Position numbers and translations under genes: made by a program. From Pseudobythopirellula maris (GTDB lineage: Bacteria; Planctomycetota; Planctomycetia; Pirellulales; Lacipirellulaceae): DNA of 64,000 bases. Numbering within the stretch: position 1 is the first letter of the stretch; each line of letters starts with the position of its first letter. This document shows positions 45,334 through 54,708 of the stretch, one piece after another. The stretch lies in contig NZ_SJPQ01000001.1 of the NCBI RefSeq assembly GCF_007859945.1, forward strand, positions 62,001-126,000. Reading direction: 5' to 3'. The notes beneath the pieces were generated by a model. It was given only the letters and a program-made list of their open reading frames with translations. It did no database searches and was not told where the DNA came from.

Positions 45334-46473
45334 TTAGGCCACCACGCCATGAGGGGCGTTTGCAAGAGAACCGTTGGTCGTCGACCGCTCGATCTCTTGA
45401 GGGGCGTCGCCCGAGGGCGTCGCATCCGATGAGAATGGGTTGGGTTCTTCGACCGTCGGGTGAACGCCCGGCGAATCGCTAGCATACCAGCGATCGAGCA
45501 CTTGCCGCCAACTTCCGGGCTTTTTTACCGAACATAGATCGGCTCGCACGCTCTCGTGCTCGGGGTGAAGTTTGGAGTACTTGATTGCGAACTTCCGCAT
45601 GCACGGCAAGCAACGGTCGGGCCCATACACCTCTTCGGCCAAGCGGTAATGCTCGGCGATCACCTCGCGCTGCTCGAGCAGCGTAGGCGGATCGGGCAGC
45701 GGGCGCCCTTCGGCCAGGGCCTTTGCCTGGGAGAAGATCCACGGGTTCCCGATCGCCCCGCGGGCCGCCGTAACGCCATCCACTCCGGTGTAGCGGATCA
45801 TGTCGATGCACGCCTGGGCGTTGAACAGATCGCCGCTCCCCAGCACGGTGCGCTCTCCCGCGTGCCGCTTGAGTTCGCGCAAGAACTCCCACCGCGACGG
45901 GCCGTCGTAGCGTTGTCGGACGGTGCGGCCGTGCACGGTGATCGCCGTAACGCCGTGATCGAACGCCGCGTCGAAGATGCGATAGAAATTGTCGTGGCTC
46001 TCGGCGGTGTCGTCGATGCCGCGACGCATCTTCACCGTGACGGGCACGTGGTCGGGCACGCTGTCGCGCACCCGGGAGATAATCTCGATCGCCACGTCCG
46101 GCTGGCCCAAGTGAAAACCGCCTCGGCAGCGGCCTAGCACCTTCTTGACCGGGCAGCCGAAGTTGATGTCGATCACGTCAAAACCCGCTTCGACGAGCTT
46201 CACCGCCGCGGGGCCAAACACCTCGGGGTCGGCGCCCATCAACTGACCACCCACCGGGTGCTCTTCGGGCGAGATGTGCAGCAGGTGGCTGGTGCGGCGG
46301 CGTGGTTTGAAATCGACCAGGAACTTGTCGAGCATTACCTCGCAGAGCGTGTAGGGCGCACCGAGGCGACGCGCGATCACTCGCATGGGCGAGTCGCTGT
46401 AGCCGCTCAGCGCGGCCTGGACCACCGGGAAGCCGATCTCCAGGGGGCCGATTTTAAGGGGTTTTAGTTCCAT
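45334..46473 (-). CDS. tRNA-dihydrouridine synthase
   Basis: The 379-residue protein has Dus features: FPVVQAALSGYSDSPMRVIARRLGA at the FMN-binding start, VIDINFGCPVKKVLGRCRGG with the catalytic Cys in the GRCRGG loop, the phosphate-binding ITVHGRTVRQRYDG and DGVTAARGAIGNPWIF. Dus enzymes reduce uridine to dihydrouridine in tRNA using FMN and NADPH. The extended KKVLGRCRGGFHLG loop is close to DusB. The end (after about residue 340) is an unstructured acidic and Ser/Thr-rich tail. Confidence 0.93.
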   Translation of the reverse strand: MELKPLKIGPLEIGFPVVQAALSGYSDSPMRVIARRLGAPYTLCEVMLDKFLVDFKPRRRTSHLLHISPEEHPVGGQLMGADPEVFGPAAVKLVEAGFDVIDINFGCPVKKVLGRCRGGFHLGQPDVAIEIISRVRDSVPDHVPVTVKMRRGIDDTAESHDNFYRIFDAAFDHGVTAITVHGRTVRQRYDGPSRWEFLRELKRHAGERTVLGSGDLFNAQACIDMIRYTGVDGVTAARGAIGNPWIFSQAKALAEGRPLPDPPTLLEQREVIAEHYRLAEEVYGPDRCLPCMRKFAIKYSKLHPEHESVRADLCSVKKPGSWRQVLDRWYASDSPGVHPTVEEPNPFSSDATPSGDAPQEIERSTTNGSLANAPHGVVA

Positions 46474-46626
46474 TCGAACGATTGTAGCTGACGGACTCGC
46501 GGGGGCGTCAAGGCTTAATGGGGGACGCTCGATTTACTAGCAGGCCGCCCGTTCACTAGAGGTCAGTCGTTCGGCGAAGCGATCGGACCGCAACAGCCGC
46601 AGTGCGTTGTGCGACGTGCGGCGGGG

Positions 46627-47748
46627 CTACGTCGATCGTGCGTTGGCGAGCTCTTCGAGCACGATCGGGTCCTCTTCGATGCAGGACTGACGCTCCAACG
46701 CCTTGGCGGCCGATTCCGTACCGTAGCGGCCTAGCGCCCAGGCGCAAGCCGCTCGGACCAACGGCTCGGCGTCGGACAGGCCACGCACCAGGCCCGGCTC
46801 AGCGGTTGGTGCGGGGGCGTTCCCTAGGGCGATCGCCGCGTTGCGGAGCAAACCACGCCGCTTGGGGCGCCACAACGCCGTCTTTCGGAACCTCTGTCGG
46901 AAGGCCGCGTCGTCGAGCTCGAAGAGCTCGGCCAAATCGAGTGGGTCGCTCGCGGCGAGCGGGGAGAAAGTCGGCTCTTCGGTGGCGGGCGCCTTGCGGT
47001 TCCACGGGCACACGTCTTGGCATACGTCGCAGCCGAACACCCACTCGCCCATCGCGTCGCGCAGATCGGGGCTGGGCAGTCCACGCTGCTCGATCGTCAG
47101 GTAGCTGATGCACCGCCGGGCGTCGAGCACTCCCGGCTCGGGGAACGCTTGTGTGGGGCAGGCGTCGAGACACGCCGTGCACGTGCCGCAGTGATCGGTT
47201 TTGAACGGCTCGTCAGGAGCGAGTTCGGCGTTGGTCAGCACCGCCGACAAGAAGAACCAGCTGCCTTGCCGTGGGTGGATCAGCATCGTGTTCTTGCCCT
47301 GCCAGCCGAGGCCGGCGAGACGAGCGAATTCGCGCTCGAGCAGCGGCGCGGTGTCGATGACGCACCGCGACTCCGATCCCGGCGCCAACGCACGAAGCGT
47401 GTCGGCGAGTTGATGGAGTCGCGGTCGAACGTAATCGTGGTAATCGGTGGGGCCCCAAGCGTACCGCGAGACACGGCCCTGGCCCGGCTCCGGGGACTGA
47501 GGTTCGAGCGTCCTGTAGGGCGTGGCCAGCACGAGCAGGCTTTTCGCCCCGGGCAACACCCCCTCGGGGTGGTCGTAGGCTGGGCGGCGGTCAGCCAAGT
47601 AGGTCATCTCGCCGGCGAAACCGGCGTCGAGCCACGCCTGCAACTGTTCGACGCCACTCGGCGTTGCGGCCGGTGTGACACCGGCAAGCGAGAAACCCAG
47701 CTCCAGGGCCGCTTTCTTGAGCCGTTCGGCAAGCTGCAGGGGGGACAT
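46627..47748 (-). CDS. queG: Epoxyqueuosine reductase
   Basis: Starting at MSPLQLAERLK (47748) gives 373 residues. The two ferredoxin-like clusters are C187, C190, C193, C197 (CGTCTACLDACPTQAFP) and C240, C243, C247 with C213 (CDVCQDVCPWN), the usual two [4Fe-4S] sites. D132 (CVIDTAPLLER) is at the expected catalytic acid position. QueG is cobalamin dependent and reduces epoxyqueuosine to queuosine in tRNA anticodons. The frame extends about 170 residues upstream, but that part has no QueG similarity and is rejected. The last 60 residues look like the HEAT-repeat extension seen in some QueG proteins. Confidence 0.95.
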   Translation of the reverse strand: MSPLQLAERLKKAALELGFSLAGVTPAATPSGVEQLQAWLDAGFAGEMTYLADRRPAYDHPEGVLPGAKSLLVLATPYRTLEPQSPEPGQGRVSRYAWGPTDYHDYVRPRLHQLADTLRALAPGSESRCVIDTAPLLEREFARLAGLGWQGKNTMLIHPRQGSWFFLSAVLTNAELAPDEPFKTDHCGTCTACLDACPTQAFPEPGVLDARRCISYLTIEQRGLPSPDLRDAMGEWVFGCDVCQDVCPWNRKAPATEEPTFSPLAASDPLDLAELFELDDAAFRQRFRKTALWRPKRRGLLRNAAIALGNAPAPTAEPGLVRGLSDAEPLVRAACAWALGRYGTESAAKALERQSCIEEDPIVLEELANARST

Positions 47749-47910
47749 ACGGCGAGGGATTGACCGGGAAAAACTGACAAAACGGCGGCTGCGGGCGCCT
47801 GGGAGGGCTGAAAAGCTTGTGGCCCAGGAGACCCTGATTAGGGTGGAAAGAGACGCTCGAGACAATGCCGAGCCCCCCGCAACCCGACTCGCCCGCCTTG
47901 AGACCCTACC

Positions 47911-48345
47911 ATGCGCACGCTCACACTCGCTCTTTTCGCCCTGGCCGCTGCCGGGCTCGCCGCTCCCGAAGCCCAAGCCTACGACGGCTGCGGCGGCTAC
48001 GGATACGGCTACGGCATCGGGGGCGTTTACCGTTCTCTCGACTATCCAACCGAGCGTCGCGTGCCCTACTTCGCCGCCCACCCGCCGGTTTACTACAGCC
48101 AGCCGGTCCCGCGTACTTACGGTCACTCGCCGTTCGCGTACCCGCCTCATTTCCGCACGCCGGAAATCGAAGCCCCCGCGGTCAAGCCGCTGCAGATCAG
48201 CAACCCGTACGTCACGGGTGATTCGGAAGCGAAGCCCGAATCCAAGCAGCTCATTCGCCACCAGTCGACCACCGCTCCCACGCCGCTGGTGATCGTTAAT
48301 CCTTACGTCTCATCGTCGGCATCGCTGGTGAGCACCGAACTCTGA
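47911..48345 (+). CDS. Small secreted tyrosine- and glycine-rich protein of unknown function
   Basis: The 144-residue protein has a signal peptide (MRTLTLALFALAAAGLAAPEAQA) and a mature region rich in Tyr, Gly and Pro (YDGCGGYGYGYGIGG, YYSQPVP, YPPHFRTPE). Short recurring pieces such as ISNPYV and IVNPYV appear twice. It resembles planctomycete exported proteins of low complexity, but no family is assignable. A 10-bp hairpin 28 bp downstream may end its transcript. Confidence 0.75.
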   Translation: MRTLTLALFALAAAGLAAPEAQAYDGCGGYGYGYGIGGVYRSLDYPTERRVPYFAAHPPVYYSQPVPRTYGHSPFAYPPHFRTPEIEAPAVKPLQISNPYVTGDSEAKPESKQLIRHQSTTAPTPLVIVNPYVSSSASLVSTEL

Positions 48346-48372
48346 GAGCTTGGTGTTGTGGGCGCACAAAGA

Positions 48373-48405
48373 CGCCCGCACTCCCAGGGGCTAGAAGTGC
48401 GGGCG
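48373..48405 (+). terminator. GC-rich hairpin after the small secreted protein gene
   Basis: Arms cgcccgcact (48373-48382) and agtgcgggcg (48396-48405) pair perfectly over 10 bp with a 13-nt loop. It sits between two convergent genes. No T-run follows, so Rho-type termination or simple transcript stabilisation is equally likely. Confidence 0.55.
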
Positions 48406-48444
48406 GAGAGCTAGGCCGGACCTAGCGCAATTCGCTGACTGCCT

Positions 48445-49164
48445 TTAGCAATGAGAGTGGGCGATTTCATTCGAGCGATGCGCCGACTCCCGCTGCGGCG
48501 CGCGAGGCGTCCAGGGGCTGCTGCTGCCGCGAGCCCCAGCCACGCCGCCCCGACGCTGCTTCTCGAGCAGGTCGTGCTCGGTCACCATCGAGGCCAATTC
48601 GGTCGCCGTGGCGGCGTTGAACTTCTTGAGGATCTTGGCGCGATCCCCTTCGACCGTGCGGACCGAGACGTCCAGTTCGCGTGCGATCGATTTGTTCAAC
48701 CGCCCGTGAACGACTTGGTCGAGCACACGCTGCTCGCGGCTGGTGAGCGTTCCGACGTGTTCCGACAACTCTTGGAACCGTGCGGCTTCTTTTTGCTGCT
48801 TCTGGTCGCGTTGCAGGCCCTCGCGGATCGCCCGCTCCAAACGCCGTGGGTCGGACGGCTTCTCGATGAGAGTGACGGCGCCCGCCTCCATGCATTGCAC
48901 GGCCACAGAGACGTCGGCGTACCCGCTCATCATGATCACGGGGATCGAGTTGTACTCCTGCGCCAAACGCGACTGCAGATCGATCCCACTCATGCCCTCC
49001 AGCATGATGTCCAGCACTAAACAGCCCGGGCGTTTGAGGGTGGGCGCCCGCAACAGGGCGTCCGCCGAGTCGAAGGCTTGGCAGGTGAGGCCCATGCTCT
49101 CGCCGAGGCCTACCACGCTATCGCGCGAGTAGCGGTCATCATCAACAACGTATAGGTAAGACAT
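48445..49164 (-). CDS. FixJ/NarL-type response regulator
   Basis: The 239-residue protein has a receiver domain: acidic pocket D8-D10, phosphoacceptor D52 (LVLDIMLEG), and K102 (LIEKPSD). The C-terminal LuxR-type HTH (LTSREQRVLDQVVHGRLNKSIARELDVSVRTVEGDRAKILKK) fits the FixJ subfamily. It should be a transcriptional activator phosphorylated by the sensor kinase encoded 84 bp upstream in the direction of transcription. The tail after about residue 200 (GGVAGARGSSSPW...) is unusual, low-complexity and absent from typical FixJ. Confidence 0.92.
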   Translation of the reverse strand: MSYLYVVDDDRYSRDSVVGLGESMGLTCQAFDSADALLRAPTLKRPGCLVLDIMLEGMSGIDLQSRLAQEYNSIPVIMMSGYADVSVAVQCMEAGAVTLIEKPSDPRRLERAIREGLQRDQKQQKEAARFQELSEHVGTLTSREQRVLDQVVHGRLNKSIARELDVSVRTVEGDRAKILKKFNAATATELASMVTEHDLLEKQRRGGVAGARGSSSPWTPRAPQRESAHRSNEIAHSHC

Positions 49165-49248
49165 AGCTTTGCTCTCTCTCCGTTAACATGCCGACCGTTC
49201 GGATTGCCCGCGGGAAATACCGCTATGGCGTTCCGCGGATTAATGTCG

Positions 49249-50406
49249 CTAGTCATGCGATGGGTCGAGCGTGAAGTGAAACCTCGCTCCGTGAGGCTGA
49301 TTCGTCGTGTGCCAAAGGCGCCCGCCGTGGGCGCGGACAATCGTTGCACAGATTGACAGTCCAAGACCCATTCCCCGCGAAGCGGGCTTCGCAAGTGGGG
49401 TCGGAGCGGCCGCGAGGCCGGGACCGTTGTCGGCCACTACGACCTCGACCCGATCGCCGACCAATGCGGCGTCGATCGCGATTCGCAGCCGACTCGCCTG
49501 ATTACTCTGTACGTTCTGAACGGCGTTTCGGATCAGGTTATCGAGGACTTGGCCCAACCGATCCCTGTCGGCCTCGACCCGTTTGCAGCCCGGACCTACG
49601 CTGCGTGTGATCTTGACGCCGGTTTGTTTGACGAAATCGGAGCATCGCTGGATCGAGGCGTCGATCATGCTCACCAGCGATACCGAGACGAGCGGGCGGT
49701 GGCGGCCGTGGAACATGTCGCGGTAAACGCGGATCAGCTCGGCGGCGCGATCACCCGAAGCGGCCGCACTGCCAATCGAAGAAGACAGGTCTTCGACCGC
49801 GCTCGCACCAAAGGCTAGGCGGTTCTCGGCGATCGCCAAGTGGTTTTGAATTGCAAAAAGTGGCTGGCTCAGCTCGTGGATGAGCTCCGCGTTGCCCGCA
49901 GAGGCGAGGGTGGGGATTTCCCACCGGCCGTCGGTAGGCGCGCCGCTCTCGATGAGTTCGCTCGCGCGAGAGGCTGCCTCGACCGCTCGCTGGCGAGCCG
50001 TCACATCGCGGGCGAAGCCCACGTTCTCAACCACGCGGCCATGCTCATCGGTCCGCCCCGTTGTCTTCAGGGCGAAGTACCTCACACATCCGTCGGCGTC
50101 ACGCACCGGAGCTATGTATTCGTGCGCGCCGTCGCCGCTGAAACGTTTGGCGGTACGCTCCGGGAGGTCTTGATGGAGCGGGTGTTGGAGGTCGAGGAAG
50201 TCGTGGTATCGCTGGCCAATAACTTGGCTGGGTTCGAAGCCGATCAACTCTTCTGCCGAAGGGCTCAGGTAGGTGATCCGCCCCTGTCGGTCGTTGGCGA
50301 AAACTAGAGTGTCACTCGTCAACTGCTCGACCAAGAACCTCATCCGAGCCGCCCCGTCATCGGCGACAGCGCGATCACGAATCGTATTTGAGAGGTGGCC
50401 TAGCAT
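49249..50406 (-). CDS. PAS-domain sensor histidine kinase (FixL-like)
   Basis: The 385-residue kinase has a PAS domain at about residues 25-140 (VFANDRQGRITYLSPSAEELIGF and the PAC-like FALKTTGRTDEHGRVVENV). The dimerisation-phosphotransfer helix with H177 (AELIHELSQPLFAI) follows. The HATPase has N-box LDNLIRNAVQNV, G1 VVVADNGPGL and G2 GMGLGLSICATIV. No membrane spans, so it is a soluble sensor. The PAS ligand cannot be told from sequence, although FixL binds haem. It is cotranscribed with the response regulator. Confidence 0.93.
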   Translation of the reverse strand: MLGHLSNTIRDRAVADDGAARMRFLVEQLTSDTLVFANDRQGRITYLSPSAEELIGFEPSQVIGQRYHDFLDLQHPLHQDLPERTAKRFSGDGAHEYIAPVRDADGCVRYFALKTTGRTDEHGRVVENVGFARDVTARQRAVEAASRASELIESGAPTDGRWEIPTLASAGNAELIHELSQPLFAIQNHLAIAENRLAFGASAVEDLSSSIGSAAASGDRAAELIRVYRDMFHGRHRPLVSVSLVSMIDASIQRCSDFVKQTGVKITRSVGPGCKRVEADRDRLGQVLDNLIRNAVQNVQSNQASRLRIAIDAALVGDRVEVVVADNGPGLAAAPTPLAKPASRGMGLGLSICATIVRAHGGRLWHTTNQPHGARFHFTLDPSHD

Positions 50407-50843
50407 GACGTCGTAGAGAAGTCCGCACGAGAATCGATGGCCATTAGGGGGGTTTTAGGCCATGCGAGGGGCATAGGAAGACGAAGTAGCGGCAAATCGC
50501 ATTGCTTAAGACTTTCGAACTCAGCGCTAGCTCCAAACCGCCTATAGAGTCAGAAGCACATCCGGTCCCGTTTCGATTACGCCTGCCCGTACATTATCGG
50601 GATAAAAAAATGATCGCGGACGTGTTGCGATTTTCCTAAGTCATTTGATGGTAAGCGTATGCGTGCTTTTTTGCGGCAGCTGGTCTGTTGAGGATAGAGG
50701 CTGATATTGTTGACGGCTTGCCGAGAAAGTTTGGGTGATAGCATCAGGGCGGGTGGCTAGGCTTGCTCCCGATTGATCGCCTGGAAAACAATCCGAGCCG
50801 TTCTCAACTATTCGATGTCGGGCTTCACTGAAAGCGTTCGAAG
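50407..50843. promoter_or_regulatory. 437-bp divergent intergenic region
   Basis: It separates the leftward sensor kinase from the rightward Ser/Thr kinase and is AT-richer than flanking coding DNA (ataaaaaaatga near 50600, gcttttttgcgg near 50668). These would be the promoters of both transcripts. No clear operator repeats or RNA genes were found. Confidence 0.45.
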
Positions 50844-52652
50844 GTGACGAAAGAAACCACTTACGATGTTCAAGACGACCCCGAGGGATCCGAGCACCCC
50901 GATGAAATCAAGCTGGTGGAATGGGTTGGCGGGGCGCTCTCGGAAGATGAGCTGGCGAGGATTGACCAGCACCTGGAGAGCTGTGAGCAATGCGCGGCGC
51001 GGCTCGACGCGATCGAATCCGAAGACCCCTTCGTCCGCCATCTTCGCGGGCAGGTCTCGGACACAGAGCCTACAGCTGCGGTTGCCGATGAGGGTCTCAA
51101 AGTCGCCTCGGAGGCGTTGCAACGTGGGCTCATCACTTCCGATCAATTGGCGACGGCCTGCCTGGCTTGGCGGTTGCGGCCTCAGGTGGATCTCGCGCAG
51201 TTGCTCGTCGACCGTGGATGGCTCGATCCATCCACTCGAACCGAGTTGGTTGGCGAGGTTCGTTCGGCGGAATTGGGCGCCGTGGGGGACGGCTCCCATG
51301 TCTTCCTATTGCATGGGATCGATCTGAAGCGGGTCCACTCGACCGGCGGCATCGGCCGGGTGTGGCTCGCTCGCGACCGAGTGCTGGGGCGTCGCATCGC
51401 GCTCAAAGAGTTGCTCCCCGAGAACGCTCGGTCGGCGAGCAAACGCGAGCGGTTCTTTCGCGAGGCGCGCATCGCCGCCCAGATGAACCACCCCGGCATG
51501 GTGCCGGTGCACGGCTATCACGATGCTGGCGGGCGTTGTTACTACACGATGCAGTTTGTCGGCGGGGCGACGCTCACCGAAGTGATCGCCGATTACCACG
51601 CCGGACTCGACCGCACCGCCGACCCCGACTACGCCGCGCTGCTGACGTTGCTAGACCATTTTTGCTTCGTGTGCGACACGATCGCCTACGCCCATTCGCG
51701 TGGCGTGATCCACCGTGACCTGAAGGGCGACAACGTGCTGGTGGGCGACTTCGGCGAGGTGCGCGTGCTCGATTGGGGGCTGGCTAAAAAGTTAGAGCGT
51801 GGCGTACCCGGGCGCGAAACGCCAAGCGGGGCGGATCCCACCGAGGAGGAAGACCTCCAGAGCGATCAAGAGCCGGCGGGTGGAGAGGTCGATGAGGCGC
51901 TGCTCGACGCTACGATCTCAGCCTCCGGGAGGGCCACGATGCAAGGAGAACGCCTGGGCACCCCCGCCTACATGGCGCCCGAGCAGGCCTCCGGTGAAGT
52001 GGAGGAGGTCGACTCACGCACCGACGTGTACGGTTTGGCGGCGTTGCTGTACGAGGTGCTGGCCGGCCGTCCCCCTTTTCAAGGGGATCGCTTGAACGAG
52101 TTGCTGCACCGCGTGATCCACGAGAACCCCAAGCCGCCGAGCGACCTCGCTCCGCACGTGCCGGTCGAGCTGGAGCGCGTGTGTCTCAAAGGGTTAGCGA
52201 AGCGGCGTGGCGACCGTCAGCAGAGCGTGCGGGAGCTGCGGCAAGAAGTACGCAGTTGGGTCGTTGACCGGACCGAGCGGAAGCGAACCGAGCAAGAACG
52301 CGAGCGTTTCTTCGCTATCTCGCACGACTTGTTGGCGATTGTCGACGCCAGGGGCCGCATCCGGCAGGCGAACCCCGCCTGGGAGAAGACGCTCGGCTGG
52401 CGCGTGGACGAGGTCCTCGGCAAACGCGTGATCGACGTCGTCCACCCGGAAGACCACGCCCACGTGCTGCGCAACCACAAAACCCTTCGCGGTGGGACAC
52501 CGACCCTCAGCTCGGAACACCGCCACGTATGTAAAGATGGAACGGTTAAGTGGTTGTTGTGGAACACGACCCCCATTCCGGGTGAGGCGTTCGCCTACGC
52601 CGTGGGGCGTGACATCACCGAGCTGAAGCGGGCCGCCGGCCTCATCGGATGA
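50844..52652 (+). CDS. Ser/Thr protein kinase with N-terminal zinc finger and C-terminal PAS domain
   Basis: This 602-residue protein starts at GTG. Residues 25-60 form an anti-sigma-like zinc finger (HLESCEQC: H-x3-C-x2-C). A helical linker (about 75-135) precedes the Hanks kinase domain (about 165-475): glycine loop GGIGRVW, catalytic Lys IALKEL near residue 187, HRDLKGDNVLV near 289, and DWG in place of DFG near 309. The activation region contains an acidic insertion of about 45 residues (TEEEDLQSDQEPAG). A PAS domain follows (about 487-600, LLAIVDARGRIRQANPAWEKTLGW). It should phosphorylate partners in response to a signal; DWG is tolerated in other active kinases. Confidence 0.9.
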   Translation: MTKETTYDVQDDPEGSEHPDEIKLVEWVGGALSEDELARIDQHLESCEQCAARLDAIESEDPFVRHLRGQVSDTEPTAAVADEGLKVASEALQRGLITSDQLATACLAWRLRPQVDLAQLLVDRGWLDPSTRTELVGEVRSAELGAVGDGSHVFLLHGIDLKRVHSTGGIGRVWLARDRVLGRRIALKELLPENARSASKRERFFREARIAAQMNHPGMVPVHGYHDAGGRCYYTMQFVGGATLTEVIADYHAGLDRTADPDYAALLTLLDHFCFVCDTIAYAHSRGVIHRDLKGDNVLVGDFGEVRVLDWGLAKKLERGVPGRETPSGADPTEEEDLQSDQEPAGGEVDEALLDATISASGRATMQGERLGTPAYMAPEQASGEVEEVDSRTDVYGLAALLYEVLAGRPPFQGDRLNELLHRVIHENPKPPSDLAPHVPVELERVCLKGLAKRRGDRQQSVRELRQEVRSWVVDRTERKRTEQERERFFAISHDLLAIVDARGRIRQANPAWEKTLGWRVDEVLGKRVIDVVHPEDHAHVLRNHKTLRGGTPTLSSEHRHVCKDGTVKWLLWNTTPIPGEAFAYAVGRDITELKRAAGLIG

Positions 52653-52805
52653 TTTCTTGGGTGGCGATGTGCGGATTGACGCTTTCCTTTGCGGCCTCCG
52701 CTGGTTAATCTCGTCACATCCTCTCCGTGCTAGCGGCCTTGCCGCCACGGGGTCTTATCAGGCGGAACCCCTTCTCAGCGGTATCTCTCTCGGGAGCCCC
52801 CCAAT

Positions 52806-54566
52806 ATGGAAACGCTCGACTGGATCGTCATCGGCGGCTACTTCGGCCTGCTGGCCCTCGTTGCGGCCTGGGTCATCAGGAAGAAGAACGACACCTCCGA
52901 AGACTACTTCCTTGCCGGGCACAGCCTGGGGTGGTTCATCGTTGGAGCCTCGATTTTTGCGTCGAACATCGGTTCGGAGCACTTGGTCGGGCTGGCCGGC
53001 AGCGGCGCCACCGACGGCGTGGCCTTGGCCCATTACGAGCTGCACGCCTGGTGCCTGCTGGTATTGGGATGGTTGCTGGTGCCGTTCTACGTGCGCAGCG
53101 GCGTGTTCACGATGCCGCAGTTCCTGGAGCGTCGCTTTTCGCCCGCAGCCCGCTACACGCTGAGCATCATCTCGCTCGTCGCTTATGTCGTGACCAAGGT
53201 GGCGGTGGGCATCTACGCCGGCGGCGTGGTCTTCTCGGTCTTGCTGCCGGAGTTGGCGATTGGCCAGCTCGACAGTTTCTGGGTCGGCTCCTTGCTGGTG
53301 CTCGTCTTCACGGGTCTCTACACCGTCCTCGGCGGCTTCCGCGCGGTAGCTTACACCGAGGCGATCCAAACGGTTGTGCTGGTGGCCGGTTCGGCGATGG
53401 TGACCTACTTCGGCCTTCAGGCGATCGGCGGTTGGGGCGAGCTGCGCGAGGTGCTTGGCAGCGAGATGTTCAACCTCTGGAAGCCGATCGTGCCGGAAGG
53501 GCTCGCCGTGGAATGGGCCCCGGTCGAGGAGGTGAACGAGGCCGGCGAAGTGACCCGCCAAGCGTGGTACTTCAACGGCGCCTATCCGTGGCCCGGCATG
53601 CTGCTCTGTGCCCCGATCATCGGTCTGTGGTACTGGTGTACGGACCAGTACATCGTGCAGCGTGCGCTCGGCGCTGAGAACGAGACCGCCGCCCGCCGCG
53701 GCACGATCTTCGCGGCCTTCCTCAAGCTTCTGCCGGTGTTCATCTTCATCGTTCCCGGCATGATCTGCCTGGGACTCGCCAAGAGCGGCACGTTCGAGGG
53801 GCTCGACTCGATGGTCGACGCCAACGGCGAGGTTGTCAGCAGCGAGGCCCAGGCGGCCTTCCCGTTGATGGTCAAAGAGGTGCTGCCGGTGGGCATACGC
53901 GGCATCGTGGTCGCCGGCCTGTTGTCTGCCTTGATGAGCTCGCTGGCCGGTGTGTTCAACGCCAGTTCGACGCTGTTCACGATCGACCTCTACCAGAAGT
54001 TCTACCCCGAGGCGTCTGAGAAGCGGCTCGTGCGGGTCGGCCGCTACGCCACCGCGGTGATGGTGGTGATCGGCATGCTGTGGATCCCGATCATCAAAGG
54101 CTCTGATGGGCTCTACTACTACCTCCAGAGTGTGCAGGGCTATCTAGCCCCGCCGATCTTTGTGGCGTTCTTTGTCGGCATCTTTTGGAAGCGCGCCAAC
54201 GCTGCCGGTTGCCTGGCGGCGCTAATCGTCGGCTTCGCGATCGGTGTCCTCCGCTTGGCTGTCGACACGCGGCTGACGCTCGACCCTGATTTCGCTTACG
54301 CCGACGGCTCGTTCTTGTGGATCGTCAACAAGATCTACTTCCAGTACTTCAGCCTGATCATCACCGTGATCAGCGCCGCGACGATGGTGCTCGTGAGCTT
54401 GGCGACCAAGGCCCCCGACTACGAACGGATCTCGGGCATGACCTACGGCGTGGTCACGGCCGAAGACAAGGCCAAGTCGCGAGCCAGCTGGAGCGGCCTC
54501 GACATCGCCACCTCGGCGGTAGTCATGGCCCTGATCGTGGCGGCTTACGTGTACTTCAGCGGCTGA
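52806..54566 (+). CDS. Sodium/solute symporter (SSS family)
   Basis: The 586-residue membrane protein has about 14 spans and SSS motifs (YFLAGHSLGWFIVGASIFASNIGSEHLVGLAGSGA near residues 35-70; VLGGFRAVAYTEAIQTVVLVAG near 170-190; YWCTDQYIVQRALGA). SSS carriers import sugars, myo-inositol, sialic acid or other solutes with Na+. The SGLT-like GSGATDGVA pattern suggests a sugar. It follows the Ser/Thr kinase by about 150 bp and precedes a convergent LacI-type regulator, which suggests carbohydrate control, but the substrate is unknown. Confidence 0.92.
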   Translation: METLDWIVIGGYFGLLALVAAWVIRKKNDTSEDYFLAGHSLGWFIVGASIFASNIGSEHLVGLAGSGATDGVALAHYELHAWCLLVLGWLLVPFYVRSGVFTMPQFLERRFSPAARYTLSIISLVAYVVTKVAVGIYAGGVVFSVLLPELAIGQLDSFWVGSLLVLVFTGLYTVLGGFRAVAYTEAIQTVVLVAGSAMVTYFGLQAIGGWGELREVLGSEMFNLWKPIVPEGLAVEWAPVEEVNEAGEVTRQAWYFNGAYPWPGMLLCAPIIGLWYWCTDQYIVQRALGAENETAARRGTIFAAFLKLLPVFIFIVPGMICLGLAKSGTFEGLDSMVDANGEVVSSEAQAAFPLMVKEVLPVGIRGIVVAGLLSALMSSLAGVFNASSTLFTIDLYQKFYPEASEKRLVRVGRYATAVMVVIGMLWIPIIKGSDGLYYYLQSVQGYLAPPIFVAFFVGIFWKRANAAGCLAALIVGFAIGVLRLAVDTRLTLDPDFAYADGSFLWIVNKIYFQYFSLIITVISAATMVLVSLATKAPDYERISGMTYGVVTAEDKAKSRASWSGLDIATSAVVMALIVAAYVYFSG

Positions 54567-54593
54567 TCGTGCGACGGAGCACAAAAGCAGGCG

Positions 54594-54617
54594 GGCTCGC
54601 CCCTGATGGGGCGAGCC
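54594..54617. terminator. Hairpin between convergent symporter and LacI genes
   Basis: Arms ggctcgcccc (54594-54603) and ggggcgagcc (54608-54617) form a perfect 10-bp stem with a TGAT loop. It is placed between genes facing each other, so it can serve as a bidirectional terminator although only a weak T-rich stretch follows. Confidence 0.75.
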
Positions 54618-54708
54618 TTCGGTCAACGCCTCGATTGCACTGACATAATCGTGGCGTGTCTTTCGCCGACTCATGCTGACACGAAGGCTTCCCACCGTGC
54701 GATACGCA

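Noticed and set aside
47749-48261. N-terminal extension of the QueG frame
   Set aside because: The upstream part has skewed composition, overlaps the secreted-protein gene on the other strand, and carries no QueG motif; MSPLQLAERLK is the normal start.
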